Positions 47,226-55,735 of a DNA stretch of 64,000 nucleotides are shown piece after piece. Each line of letters opens with the position of its first letter. Positions within the stretch are counted from its first letter, which is position 1. The notes beneath the pieces were generated by a model. That model did not search any database and was not told where the DNA came from. It saw only the letters and a list, made by a program, of their open reading frames with translations. Both the position numbers and the translations under genes were made by a program. Origin of the DNA: Chloroflexota bacterium (GTDB lineage: Bacteria > Chloroflexota > Anaerolineae > CG2-30-64-16); assembly GCA_026389845.1 (NCBI GenBank), contig JAPLHB010000188.1, forward strand, positions 1 to 64,000. Reading direction: 5' to 3'.

Positions 47226-48449
47226 TCAGTAAATGAACTCGCGAATATCGTACTTAGAGCACTGCGGCGGATGGGCCGGATCGCGAAATCGCAGACCCGC
47301 ACGGATGGCCGCTTCTTGGCTGGCGATCTCGGCATCGTTCAGCGGATTGATGCCGGCTTCGGCCGCCAGCCGCCCATACGCGGAGCCGGGCTGATCCACG
47401 AACGGCGAGAAATAGACGATGTCGCCTGCGGCCAGCGGCATGGCGTTCAGGGCGTTGATTGTACCACGGACGTGCGCCTCGGCATAATGTTCGCCGCCGA
47501 TGCCGGTCATCACGATCACGCTGACTGCCACGCCGGCCGATTTGAGCGTTATAACCGCTTCGATCACATCGGCCATGGCGCCGGGCTTGACCAGCCAACG
47601 CAGCAGGACGTCGTCGCCGGTCTCCATGCCGATGTAGACGCGACGCAGGCCCCGCGTCGCCAGTTCGGTCCACTCGGCCAGGGACTTGCGCTGCACGTCG
47701 AACGCGTCCATGAACGAATAAATTCCGGCGCCGGGCGGCAATATCCGCTTTTCCGCGATCACGTCCAGCCAGCCGACCAACCGGGCCATAGGCGCCACCA
47801 GCGCATTTGCATCGGCCAGGAAGAGCGATTTGCGCAGAGGCAACGCAGGGCCAAAGAACTGGCGCACGGCCCCGATGTGATCGCGCAATTCGTCCGGCGA
47901 CTTGATTCTGAACGGCCGGCCCTGATAGAAATCGCAGAAGGTGCAACGGTTGTGCGAGCATCCTTCGGTGGCCTGGAGCACCAACGCCAGGTATTGGTCG
48001 GGCGGGAGGATGCTCACCGGCCGGTAGACCGCGGCGAACCGTGCCGCCTCGGTCTGAAGCCTGGCCCAATCCCACCCTCGCAGCACGTCCAGCCGGGGAT
48101 CGCCGATCGCCACGGCTGCCGTATCCGCCAGCCGATAGGCGGCTTCGAGGAACGCTCGCGCTTCATCCGGCGCCAGCCAGCGCCGCTGACGCACGCCGGC
48201 CTCGGCCCACTTCTGCAACACGCGGTTGTCCAGCCCCCGCCGGTAGTTTCGCCCGCCCTCGAACGCGCCGATCAGCCTGCCGGCCAAATCGAAGGAGTAG
48301 CTCGGCGCCGCGTCGCCCACCAGCAGGTGGATGACTTGGGGGCGGATGGTGACGGATATTGCGTATTGCGTGTTGCGTGTTGCGTGTTGCGTGTTGCGTG
48401 TTGCGTGTTGCGTGTTGCGTGCTCCGTCAGGGCCTTCGCCGTTCGTCAT
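47226..48449 (-). CDS. Radical SAM protein
   Basis: 407 residues. The 4Fe-4S motif reads LQATEGCSHNRCTFCDFYQG, i.e. C-x4-C-x2-C rather than the common C-x3-C-x2-C; the GCSxNxCxFC form is known in one radical SAM subgroup. Then RPFRIKSPDEL, SLFLADANAL, YSFMDAFDVQRKS, VYIGMETGDD and VIVMTGIGGEHYAE as in Elp3/MiaB-like barrels. The start is uncertain: ATG 48449 overlaps the upstream stop (atga), but the first ~30 codons are heptamer repeat (RNTQHATRNTQ), so translation may begin later. Substrate unknown. Confidence 0.85.
   Translation of the reverse strand: MTNGEGPDGARNTQHATRNTQHATRNTQYAISVTIRPQVIHLLVGDAAPSYSFDLAGRLIGAFEGGRNYRRGLDNRVLQKWAEAGVRQRRWLAPDEARAFLEAAYRLADTAAVAIGDPRLDVLRGWDWARLQTEAARFAAVYRPVSILPPDQYLALVLQATEGCSHNRCTFCDFYQGRPFRIKSPDELRDHIGAVRQFFGPALPLRKSLFLADANALVAPMARLVGWLDVIAEKRILPPGAGIYSFMDAFDVQRKSLAEWTELATRGLRRVYIGMETGDDVLLRWLVKPGAMADVIEAVITLKSAGVAVSVIVMTGIGGEHYAEAHVRGTINALNAMPLAAGDIVYFSPFVDQPGSAYGRLAAEAGINPLNDAEIASQEAAIRAGLRFRDPAHPPQCSKYDIREFIY
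48361..48423. repeat. (CGTGTTG)n heptamer array inside the 5' end of the radical SAM gene
   Basis: Eight near-perfect 7-base units; in the minus frame they read RNTQHAT repeatedly. Three copies of a 7-base unit make 21 bases, so the frame cycles through all phases and encodes a 7-residue repeat. Confidence 0.88.
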
Positions 48450-48841
48450 CCGTCGTTCGTCCTTCGTCGTCCGTTCGTCCGTTCCACCTGCTGCAAAAAC
48501 GTCTCTGCCAGCCCCAGCACCGCGGCCAGGGTGAGCACTACCACCCAATCGAATGCGCGCGCCAGCCGCAGGCTCACGACCATGGCGGCCCAGAGGCCGA
48601 TCCACGCGGCAATGCGCAAGGCGACGGCCGGGCTTGTGCCCGCGCCGGGTAGACGCAGCCGGTGCGCGATCACCCAAACGAGCGGCGCGGCGGTCATCGT
48701 CACCGCCAGGGTCAGCAACACGGCAGCGATGGCCCATGCAACAGCAGACGAAGGCGGCACGGCGCCCGTCGTCAACAGCAAGACCATCCAGCCGATGATA
48801 GCAGCGGGAAGGCTGATCGCCCAGAGCATTTTCGATGACAT
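48446..48841 (-). CDS. Small integral membrane protein
   Basis: 131 residues with four hydrophobic segments (LWAISLPAAIIGWMVLLLTTG; AVAWAIAAVLLTLAVTM; VALRIAAWIGLWAAMVV; WVVVLTLAAVLGLAETFL). No enzyme motif. Tail RRRTNDG is encoded by the ggacgaac repeat and its TGA overlaps the ATG proposed for the radical SAM gene. Upstream lies a long heptamer array. Function unknown. Confidence 0.7.
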   Translation of the reverse strand: MSSKMLWAISLPAAIIGWMVLLLTTGAVPPSSAVAWAIAAVLLTLAVTMTAAPLVWVIAHRLRLPGAGTSPAVALRIAAWIGLWAAMVVSLRLARAFDWVVVLTLAAVLGLAETFLQQVERTNGRRRTNDG

Positions 48842-48847
48842 GGTGAC

Positions 48848-48962
48848 TCGTGTTGCGTGTTGCGTGTTGCGTGTTGCGTGTTGCGTGTTGCGTGTTGCGT
48901 GCTGCGTGCTGCGTGCTGCGTGCTGCGTGCTGCGTGCTGCGTGTTGCGTGTTGCGTGTTGCG
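48848..48962. repeat. Long heptamer array (CGTGTTG/CGTGCTG)n
   Basis: About 16 units; the middle ones carry GCTGCGT, the outer ones GTTGCGT, suggesting local spread of one variant. Lies between the divergent membrane-protein and ABC-F genes. Confidence 0.92.
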
Positions 48963-49066
48963 TCGTCGGATTATACCTGAACAACCCCGTCTTGGCTAGT
49001 ACGCCATCTTCCATCTTCTAACCCCCAACCTCCAACCCCTCAGTTTCCAGTTTCCAGCTTCCGTTA

Positions 49067-49075
49067 TGGTATAAT
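49067..49075 (+). promoter_or_regulatory. Extended -10 promoter of the ABC-F gene
   Basis: TGGTATAAT, a perfect extended -10, 32 bases before the ATG at 49107. Confidence 0.6.
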
Positions 49076-49106
49076 ACCACCTTGAACTTGATGCAGGCTT
49101 GTACCG

Positions 49107-51020
49107 ATGTCTCTACTGATTGCAACACAACTTAGCAAAGCCTTCGGCGCGCTGGATGTTTTCCAGGGCGTTGATTTGCGCATCGAGGCGGGCGACCGGA
49201 TCGGCATGGTCGGCCCCAATGGCGCGGGTAAGACGACTCTGCTCCGCATCCTGGTCGGCGGCGAGGCGCCATCGGCCGGCGACGTGGCGCGCAAGCGTGG
49301 GCTGACCGTGGGCTATCTGCCGCAAGACCCACCGCCCGCCGGCGATGACACGCTGGCCGGTGCGATGTTGCGCGTCTTCGAGCCGCTGCGCGCCCAGGGC
49401 GCCGCGCTGGCCGAGCTGGAGCATCGCCTGGCCGCTGCGGCCCATCGGAACAACGGCGATTACGATGCCTTGCTGGCAGAATACGGCCACGCGCAGACCG
49501 CGTTTGAGGTCGCGGGCGGCTATACCTACGAAGTTCGCATCCGCCAGGTGCTCGGCGGCCTGGGCTTCAACGAGAATGAGCACAACAAGCTGTTGGCCCA
49601 TCTCAGCGGCGGCGAGCGGACGCGCGCCCTCCTGGCGCAACTGCTGCTCGAAGAGCCGGATCTGCTCCTGCTGGACGAGCCGACCAATCATCTCGATCTG
49701 GAAGCTGTCGAGTGGCTGGAGGAGACGCTGTTGCACTGGCGGGGCGCGCTCGTCATCGTGGCGCACGACCGCTATTTCCTGGACAAGATCGCCAGCCGCA
49801 TCTGGGATATGGATTTCGGCGGATTGGAGGCGTACCGCGGCAATTACAGCGCCTATCACCTGCAACGAGAGATGCGTCGTGAGCGCCAGCGGCGGGAGTG
49901 GGAAGAGCAGCGGGAGTTCGTCGCCGAGACCGAAGATTTCATCCGCCGCAACCTCGCGGGGCAGCGGACGCGCGAGGCGCAGGGCCGGCGCACCCGGTTG
50001 GAACGCTTCCTGCGCGACGAGGCCATCGAGCGACCGCAGGAAGACCGGCGCATCCGCCTGGGCCTGACCACGGTTATCCGCTCCGGCGACCTGGTGCTGG
50101 CGACGAAGGACCTGGTGGTGGGCTACGACCGGCCGTTATTCCGCAGCCCCGATCTGGAAATCTACCGCGGCGATCGGGTGGCGCTCATCGGCCCCAACGG
50201 CGCGGGCAAGACGACCCTGTTGAAGGCGATCCTGGGCCAGCTCGCACCGCTGGCGGGCAAGATTCGCTTCGGGGCCAGCGTGCAGGTGGGTTATCTGGCG
50301 CAGGCGCAGGCCGGCCTCAACCCTGAACAGTCGGTGCTGGACTCCATCCTGGAGATTCGCAACCTGCCGCTGACCCAGGCGCGCAGTTTCTTGGGCCAGT
50401 TTCTTTTCTCGGGCGACGACGTGTTCCGGCCCATCAGCACCCTCAGCGGCGGGCAGCGCAGTCGGGTGGCGTTGGCGCGGCTGACCTTGCAGGGCGCGAA
50501 CTTCCTGTTGCTGGACGAGCCGACCAATCACCTCGACCTGGCGTCGCAGGAGATTCTGGAGGACGTGCTGCGGAACTTCCCCGGCACGGTGCTGCTGGTC
50601 AGCCACGACCGCTATCTGGTGCAGGCGTTGGCGACGCACATCTGGCGCGTAGCCGGCGACGAGTTACATGCCTATGAAGGCAACTACGAGGACTACCAGC
50701 GCCTCCGCGCGGTCGAAGAAGGCCGTCAGCCCGATGCCGCGGACGAGGCGACCGAGCGCGCCATCGCGGCCGAGCGCGATCGCGAGCGGATGCGCGAGGA
50801 GCGCCGCCAGCGCAAAGCCGCGGAAAAGCAGGCCGAGCAGACAGCCGCGTTGGAGACACAGATAGCCGCGTTGGAGGCGAAGCTGGCCTCCTTGAGCACG
50901 CAACTCGAAGCCACCAGCCTGGCCGGGGATGTCGGTAAAATTCACAGCCTGGGCGTGACCTACGAAGCGACCGAGGCGGAGCTGCATCGAGTGATGGGAG
51001 AATGGGCGGAAGTGGCGTGA
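49107..51020 (+). CDS. ABC-F family ATPase (Uup/EttA-like)
   Basis: 637 residues with two ABC domains and no membrane segments. Walker A GPNGAGKTTLL twice, signatures LSGGERTRALLAQLL and LSGGQRSRVALARLTL, Walker B LLLLDEPTNHLDLEAVEWLE and LLLDEPTNHLDLASQEILE. The charged inter-domain linker (EWEEQREFVAETEDFIRR) and the C-terminal coiled coil (ERMREERRQRKAAEKQAEQ) fit the Uup/YfmR type. Such proteins act on ribosomes rather than in transport. Exact subfamily needs a tree. Confidence 0.92.
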   Translation: MSLLIATQLSKAFGALDVFQGVDLRIEAGDRIGMVGPNGAGKTTLLRILVGGEAPSAGDVARKRGLTVGYLPQDPPPAGDDTLAGAMLRVFEPLRAQGAALAELEHRLAAAAHRNNGDYDALLAEYGHAQTAFEVAGGYTYEVRIRQVLGGLGFNENEHNKLLAHLSGGERTRALLAQLLLEEPDLLLLDEPTNHLDLEAVEWLEETLLHWRGALVIVAHDRYFLDKIASRIWDMDFGGLEAYRGNYSAYHLQREMRRERQRREWEEQREFVAETEDFIRRNLAGQRTREAQGRRTRLERFLRDEAIERPQEDRRIRLGLTTVIRSGDLVLATKDLVVGYDRPLFRSPDLEIYRGDRVALIGPNGAGKTTLLKAILGQLAPLAGKIRFGASVQVGYLAQAQAGLNPEQSVLDSILEIRNLPLTQARSFLGQFLFSGDDVFRPISTLSGGQRSRVALARLTLQGANFLLLDEPTNHLDLASQEILEDVLRNFPGTVLLVSHDRYLVQALATHIWRVAGDELHAYEGNYEDYQRLRAVEEGRQPDAADEATERAIAAERDRERMREERRQRKAAEKQAEQTAALETQIAALEAKLASLSTQLEATSLAGDVGKIHSLGVTYEATEAELHRVMGEWAEVA

Positions 51021-51027
51021 GGTGTGA

Positions 51028-51053
51028 AACGTGGTGCGTGGTGCGTGGTGCGT
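51028..51053. repeat. (GTGGTGC)n heptamer run
   Basis: cgtggtgcgtggtgcgtggtgc, a GGTGCGT variant of the heptamer family, in the gap after the ABC-F gene. Confidence 0.7.
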
Positions 51054-51082
51054 GACGGACGCCGCAGGAGACAGATAAGGTG

Positions 51083-51433
51083 ATGCTGCAAATTGACGCT
51101 GAACAGATTCCCTTGGCGGTGGACGCCGATGAGGTGGTTCGCGTCGGCGGCACGCAGGTGACACTGGACACGGTCGTAGCCGCCTTTAGCGATGGTGCAA
51201 CCGCTGAGGGGATCGTCCAGCAGTATCCACCCCTGTGCTTGGCCGATGTGTATGCTGTTCTGGGGTATTACCTCCGCCAGCGGCGAGAGGTTGAAGCCTA
51301 TCTGAGTTGGCGCCAGCAGCAGGCAAACGATATACGCAGACAAAACGAGGCGTGGTTTGACCCTCAAGGTGTGCGCGACCGGCTGCTGGCAAGACAAAGA
51401 ACTGGTTTCGCAGCAGGCACGCCTTATTCGTAG
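51083..51433 (+). CDS. DUF433-family protein without an adjacent toxin
   Basis: 116 residues. TQVTLDTVVAAFSDGATAEGIVQQYPPLCLADVYAVLGYYLRQRREVEAYL is a DUF433 domain, followed by a helical tail (QQQANDIRRQNEAWFDPQGV). A GTG at 51080 is an alternative start. No DUF5615 gene follows; a hicBA pair comes instead. It may be an orphan antitoxin or regulator. Confidence 0.75.
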   Translation: MLQIDAEQIPLAVDADEVVRVGGTQVTLDTVVAAFSDGATAEGIVQQYPPLCLADVYAVLGYYLRQRREVEAYLSWRQQQANDIRRQNEAWFDPQGVRDRLLARQRTGFAAGTPYS

Positions 51434-51453
51434 AGAAATGAGGAGGTGGGGTG

Positions 51454-51657
51454 ATGAAAGTTGCGGTACTCGTTCATCAGGCTGAAGAGGGAGGGTATTG
51501 GGCAGAAGTCCCTGCAATTCCAGGATGCGCTACACAGGGCGAAACTTTCGAGGAACTTCTTCATAATCTGTATGAAGCGGTAGAGGGATGTCTGGCCGTG
51601 CCGTTGAATGGGCACGAATTGTCGCCGCAAGACCGCTTCATTGAAATCGCCGTATGA
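51454..51657 (+). CDS. hicB: HicB-family antitoxin (second pair)
   Basis: 67 residues: MKVAVLVHQAEEGGYWAEVPAIPGCATQGETFEELLHNLYEAVEGCL, the compact HicB fold. aggaggtgggg lies before the ATG. Stop overlaps the hicA ATG by 4 bases. Confidence 0.88.
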   Translation: MKVAVLVHQAEEGGYWAEVPAIPGCATQGETFEELLHNLYEAVEGCLAVPLNGHELSPQDRFIEIAV

Positions 51658-51866
51658 AATCCGTTTCGGGCAGGAAGCTCGCCAGGGTTCTTGAGCGATA
51701 CGGCTGGCTCCTGCTGCGTATTCAAGGCAGTCATCACATCTATGGGAAGCCGGGCAGCATCGTTCGGCTTTCTGTGCCGATACATGGCGACCAGCCCTTG
51801 AAAGTTGGCCTGCTGCATCACCTGCTCAAGATGGCCGACTTAACCGAAGCCGATCTGGACGTTTGA
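51654..51866 (+). CDS. hicA: HicA-family toxin (second pair)
   Basis: 70 residues: SGRKLARVLERYGWLLLRIQGSHHIYGKPGSIVRLSVPIHGDQPLKVGLLHHLLK. The GSHHI segment carries the catalytic-type His. It is clearly diverged from the 37.7 kb HicA, so the two pairs should not cross-neutralise strongly. Confidence 0.9.
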   Translation: MKSVSGRKLARVLERYGWLLLRIQGSHHIYGKPGSIVRLSVPIHGDQPLKVGLLHHLLKMADLTEADLDV

Positions 51867-51869
51867 GAT

Positions 51870-52976
51870 ATGGTAGGCCAGCGTTCCAAGCCTCTCGTCA
51901 TCGGTCTGACCGGCAGCATCGGCAGCGGCAAGAGCAACGTGCTGCACGAGCTAGTCGCGCTCGGCGCGGAGGGGATTGACGCCGACCGGGTGGCGCACCA
52001 GGTTATCGCGCCCGGCGGGCCTGCCTACGCGGCTGTGGTGGCCGAGTTCGGACCGGAAATCGTGGGGCCGGATGGCCGCATTGACCGCGGCGCGCTGGGC
52101 CGCCGCGTGTTTGCTGATCCGGCTGCACTGGCCCGGTTGGAAGCCATCGTTCATCCGGCCGTCGGGCAGGTCATCGCGGCGCGGGTGGCCGCGTCGAGCG
52201 CGCCGGTGGTGGTCATCGAGGCGATCAAGCTGCTGGAGGCCGGGCTGAGCCGGCAACTGTGCGACCAGGTGTGGGTGACGGTCTGCTCGGAAACGGAGCA
52301 GATCGCCCGGCTGGCGACCGGCCGCGGCATGACCGAGGTTGAAGCGCGGCGCCGCCTGGCAAACCAGATGCCGGCGGAGCAGATGATCGCCCGGGCCGAC
52401 CGCGTCATTGACACGAGCGGCACCCTGGCCGAAACCGCGACCCAAATCATCGCCGCCTGGGCTGAGATGGGCCTCTCCTTCCCGGCCCCGACGATCCGCC
52501 CGGCCAGACCGGACGACGCCGAGGCGGTCGCTGCGGTGTGGCGCGCCATTGTGGCTGAGGGTGGGCAGACTGTCGTGGATCGGCCGTTCACGCCTGCGCA
52601 GGAACGGGCGTACCTGGAGCAATTGCCCCCGCGAGCACGGGTCACGGTAGCCGTGGTCGGAGGCATTGTGGCCGGCTTTCAGTCGCTCGATCTCTATGCG
52701 ACGTACACCTGCGCCATGGATCACGTCGGCGTGCTGGGCACCTTCGTGCTGGTGCCCTTGCGCTGTCGGGGCATCGGACGCGACCTCAGCCGGGCCACGT
52801 TCGATCACGCCCGGCAGGCCGGCTTCGCCAAGCTCGTCATCAACGTGCGGGCCGACAATCCGGGGAGCCAGACGTTTTACGTCAGCCTGGGCTTCCAACC
52901 CTGTGGCCGGCTGGCTCGCCAGGCGTTCATTGAGGGGCGATACGTGGACGAGCTGCTTTTCGAGATGTTTTTGTAG
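51870..52976 (+). CDS. coaE: Dephospho-CoA kinase fused to a GNAT acetyltransferase
   Basis: 368 residues. Residues 1-205 are CoaE: P-loop IGLTGSIGSGKS, GIDADRVAHQVIAPGG, RVFADPAALARLEAIVHP and AIKLLEAGLSRQLCDQVWVT. Residues ~210-368 are a GNAT domain (TIRPARPDDAEAVAAVWRAI; CRGIGRDLSRATFDHA acetyl-CoA loop; NPGSQTFYVSLGF). One frame with no stop between. CoaE makes CoA, and GNAT enzymes use acetyl-CoA, but fusion does not prove channeling. ATG lies 3 bases after hicA. Confidence 0.92.
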   Translation: MVGQRSKPLVIGLTGSIGSGKSNVLHELVALGAEGIDADRVAHQVIAPGGPAYAAVVAEFGPEIVGPDGRIDRGALGRRVFADPAALARLEAIVHPAVGQVIAARVAASSAPVVVIEAIKLLEAGLSRQLCDQVWVTVCSETEQIARLATGRGMTEVEARRRLANQMPAEQMIARADRVIDTSGTLAETATQIIAAWAEMGLSFPAPTIRPARPDDAEAVAAVWRAIVAEGGQTVVDRPFTPAQERAYLEQLPPRARVTVAVVGGIVAGFQSLDLYATYTCAMDHVGVLGTFVLVPLRCRGIGRDLSRATFDHARQAGFAKLVINVRADNPGSQTFYVSLGFQPCGRLARQAFIEGRYVDELLFEMFL

Positions 52977-52990
52977 CGACTGGGGGGCAT

Positions 52991-53206
52991 ATGCAACGAG
53001 TACGTAGGCTATGGAGCGCGCACCCGAACCTGGTGTCGTGGGCGCTGCTGGCGGTCGGCATGGTGCTGATCGTCGTCATCGCGGCCCGCAACGTCGGCTT
53101 TCAGGCCGGCCAATGGGCCGCGTTGATCGCTGCGACGATCGGTCTAGCTGGCCTGTGCGTGTGGATCATCAGTTGGGAAGACGGCGAAGCAGAGAATAGC
53201 GAATGA
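52991..53206 (+). CDS. Small two-helix membrane protein
   Basis: 71 residues with two hydrophobic segments (LVSWALLAVGMVLIVVIAA; WAALIAATIGLAGLCVWII) and an acidic tail (EDGEAENSE). gggggcat precedes the ATG. It follows coaE-GNAT by 14 bases on the same strand. Function unknown. Confidence 0.6.
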   Translation: MQRVRRLWSAHPNLVSWALLAVGMVLIVVIAARNVGFQAGQWAALIAATIGLAGLCVWIISWEDGEAENSE

Positions 53207-53261
53207 GCGAAGCAGCGAATGGTAAATTGGCAATAGCGCAAAACTCGCTACCAGTTGCCTG

Positions 53262-53545
53262 TCATTCTGAGCGGGTTCGTCCCTGGACTTTTGCTACGGC
53301 GTGACACCAGCGAAGAATCCGTTCGCTACGCTCAGGACAAGTTCTCCTTGCCGAGACGAGACCCCTTCGACTGCGCTCAGGGCAGGCTCTTCGCTGGATT
53401 CTCGCCGCGACGCGCTTCACGGGGCCGACCCGCTCAGAGCTTGCTCCTTCACTGCGTTCAGGACAGGCTCTGAGTGCAACGAAGGGGTGACAAAAGCGAG
53501 TTTTGCGGTACTGCGCAAATTGGCACAATACCGAATACCTACTAC
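53262..53545. repeat. Long palindromic repeat family R1, composite copy
   Basis: Starts gtcattctgagcgggttcgt; near the end gacccgctcagagcttgctc. Two ctgcgttcaggaca / cgctcaggacaagttctc units are nested inside. The outer flanks aattggcaatagcgcaaaactcgct and agcgagttttgcggtactgcg also pair. It explains the 359-base gap 53207-53565. Confidence 0.75.
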
Positions 53546-53565
53546 CCAATCCCGAGTAACAACGC

Positions 53566-54708
53566 ATGAGCAAACGCGACTACTATGAAGTTCTGGGCGT
53601 CCCGCGCGACGCCCCCGAAAACACGATCAAGAGCGCCTACCGCAAGCTGGCGCGGCAATACCACCCGGACGTCAGCACAGCCGACGATGGCGAGGAGCGC
53701 TTCAAGGAGGTCACCGAAGCCTATGAGGTGCTCAGCGACGGGGAAAAGCGGCAGATGTACGACCGCTTCGGCCACGCGGCCACGCAAGGCGGCTTCGGGG
53801 GCGCTGGCGCAGGGTCGCCGTTCGGGGGCTTCGGCGGGTTCGGCGACATCTTCGAGGAGTTCTTCGGCGGCTTCACCGGGCAGCAACGAGGCGCAGCCCG
53901 CGGCCCGGCCCGCGGCGTCGATCTGCGCTACGACATGGAGATCACCTTCCAGGAGGCCGTCTTCGGCGCGGAGAAGGAGATCGAAGTCCCGCGCGATGAG
54001 ACCTGCACCGCCTGCAACGGCTCCGGCGCGGAGCCGGGCACCAAGCCGATCCGCTGCCCGCAGTGCAACGGCACGGGCGAGGTGCGCCGGGCGCAGCAGA
54101 CGATCCTGGGCCAGTTCGTCAGCGTGACCGCGTGTCCGCGCTGCAACGGCGAACGCGAGATCGTCACCACGCCGTGCACCACCTGTCGCGGCCAGAAGCG
54201 CGTGCGCATCACCCGCAAGCTGTCCGTGAGCATTCCGGCCGGCGTGGATGACGGCATGAGGATCCGCCTGACAGGCGAGGGCGAGCCGGGCGATCGCGGC
54301 GGGCCGCCGGGCAGTCTCTACGTGGTGCTCGCGGTCAAGCCACACCCGTTGTTTCAGCGCCAGGAGAACGACATCCTGCTGGAGCTGCCGGTCAACATCG
54401 TCCAGGCCGCAGTGGGCGCCGAAGTGGAAGTGCCCACGCTGGAAGGCAAGACCAGGCTCACCATTCCGGCGGGCACTCAGCACGGCGCGACCTTTCGTCT
54501 GCGCGGCAAGGGCGTGCCGGTGCTCCGCAGCAACCGCCGCGGCGACCAACTCGTCACCGTGCGTGTGGTCGTGCCGGACAAGTTGAACGAGAAACAGCGC
54601 AAGCTGCTCAAAGACCTGGGCGAGACATTGGGACTGGAATCGCTGGGTAAGGACAACCGGGGCTTGTTCGAGAAGCTGTTGGACGCGGTGGGCGATGCGT
54701 TTAGTTGA
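53566..54708 (+). CDS. dnaJ: Chaperone DnaJ
   Basis: 380 residues, full type I layout: J domain with RQYHPDVST (HPD motif), G/F-rich region (FGGFGGFGDIFEEFFGGF), four zinc-binding repeats (CTACNGSG, CPQCNGTG, CPRCNGER, CTTCRGQK; the third and fourth lack the final Gly of CxxCxGxG) and the C-terminal substrate-binding domain. Stimulates DnaK; no dnaK or grpE nearby. It precedes prmA, a common order with rsmE. Confidence 0.96.
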   Translation: MSKRDYYEVLGVPRDAPENTIKSAYRKLARQYHPDVSTADDGEERFKEVTEAYEVLSDGEKRQMYDRFGHAATQGGFGGAGAGSPFGGFGGFGDIFEEFFGGFTGQQRGAARGPARGVDLRYDMEITFQEAVFGAEKEIEVPRDETCTACNGSGAEPGTKPIRCPQCNGTGEVRRAQQTILGQFVSVTACPRCNGEREIVTTPCTTCRGQKRVRITRKLSVSIPAGVDDGMRIRLTGEGEPGDRGGPPGSLYVVLAVKPHPLFQRQENDILLELPVNIVQAAVGAEVEVPTLEGKTRLTIPAGTQHGATFRLRGKGVPVLRSNRRGDQLVTVRVVVPDKLNEKQRKLLKDLGETLGLESLGKDNRGLFEKLLDAVGDAFS

Positions 54709-54779
54709 TTGCAGATTTGCGATTTCGGATTTCAGATTGACTCCGCTAGTTCGCAATCTGCAATCCAAAATGAGGCGCC
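54709..54779. repeat. gattgcagatttgcgatttcgg / aatctgcaatccaaaat repeat
   Basis: Degenerate 7- to 8-base units related to the caatccg family with complementary ends, filling the dnaJ-prmA gap. Confidence 0.6.
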
Positions 54780-55733
54780 ATGGATTGGATCGAGATCAGC
54801 ATCCGCGCGGACGGCGAGGCGGCCGAGGCGGTGAGCGAGCTTTTCAACCGGCTGAACAGCCGGGGCGATGGCGAGGGCGGCGCGGTGGTCGAGGTGGGCG
54901 GCTTTGACCCCATCGGTGACGACCACCACCCCTTCGTCACCGTGCGCACTTACCTGCCCGCCGATCTGTCCGACATAGCCGGCCGCCAGCAGCAGATCGA
55001 GGAAGGGCTGTGGTTCCTGGGCCGCATCTATCCGCTCGGCGAGCCGCAAATCCGCCGCCTGGCCGAGGAGGATTGGGCCAACACCTGGAAGGCTAACTAC
55101 AAGCCGCTGCACATCGGCCGGCGGTTCCTGGTGGTACCCGCGTGGTTGACCCCCTCTGCCATCCCCCCCGCCGCAGCGGGGGGGACCGAGGGGGGGTTGC
55201 TCCCCATCATCCTCGACCCCGGCATGGCGTTCGGCACGGGTCTGCACCCCAGCACGCAGCTCGTTTTGCGTGCGATGGAGGACGTAGTGGGATCGGGCCA
55301 GCGCGCGCTCGACGCGGGGTGCGGCTCCGGCATCTTGAGCATCGCCGCGGTTCGACTGGGCGCCGCATCGGTGGACGCGTTCGACATTGACCCCATCGCG
55401 GTGCGCGCCACCGAAGAAAACGCGGCCTTGAACGATCTGCCGCTGCCGATCAACGTCAGCGCCGGCGCCGGGCCGGATGACGGCCCTTTCTGGCATCTGC
55501 CGGGCGGTGCGCGACGGACCTGGGACGTGATCCTGGTCAACATCCTGCCGCACATCATCATCGGCCTGCTCCAAAGCGGTCTGCACACCTACCTGGCCCC
55601 CGGCGGATGCATGATCCTGGCCGGCATCATCGAGGAGCGCGAGCCGGAGGTGGTCGCCGCGCTGGCCGAGCGGGGGTTAGCCGTCGCGAAGCGTCTCGTG
55701 GAAGGGGATTGGGTGGCTTTGGTCGCTGCCTGA
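54780..55733 (+). CDS. prmA: Ribosomal protein L11 methyltransferase
   Basis: 317 residues. N-terminal L11-binding part (DWIEISIRADGEAAEAVSELF), then LDPGMAFGTGLHPSTQLVLRAME (family signature), SAM-binding LDAGCGSGILSIAAVRLGA, and the VILVNILPHIII catalytic-type motif. A 51-base C/G-rich repeat encodes TPSAIPPAAAGGTEGG between the N-domain and the signature. Trimethylates L11 in the cytosol. Stop is 2 bases before the next ATG. Confidence 0.94.
   Translation: MDWIEISIRADGEAAEAVSELFNRLNSRGDGEGGAVVEVGGFDPIGDDHHPFVTVRTYLPADLSDIAGRQQQIEEGLWFLGRIYPLGEPQIRRLAEEDWANTWKANYKPLHIGRRFLVVPAWLTPSAIPPAAAGGTEGGLLPIILDPGMAFGTGLHPSTQLVLRAMEDVVGSGQRALDAGCGSGILSIAAVRLGAASVDAFDIDPIAVRATEENAALNDLPLPINVSAGAGPDDGPFWHLPGGARRTWDVILVNILPHIIIGLLQSGLHTYLAPGGCMILAGIIEEREPEVVAALAERGLAVAKRLVEGDWVALVAA
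55148..55198. repeat. In-frame palindromic insertion in prmA
   Basis: accccctctgccatccccccc pairs with gggggggaccgagggggggt. 51 bases = 17 codons, placed just upstream of the LDPGMAFGTG signature, where orthologs run directly from VVPAW to this strand. Confidence 0.65.
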
Positions 55734-55735
55734 AA

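Noticed and set aside
48361-48962. CRISPR or coding repeat protein from the GTGTTGC arrays
   Set aside because: Seven-base units without spacers; plus-strand ORFs such as 47271..48980 (LRVACCVLRVACC) are products of the repeat and shadow of the radical SAM gene.
53262-53573. Small ORFs with peptides such as RACPERSRR in repeat regions
   Set aside because: CPERSRR is the translation of the gctcaggac-type repeat, not a protein.
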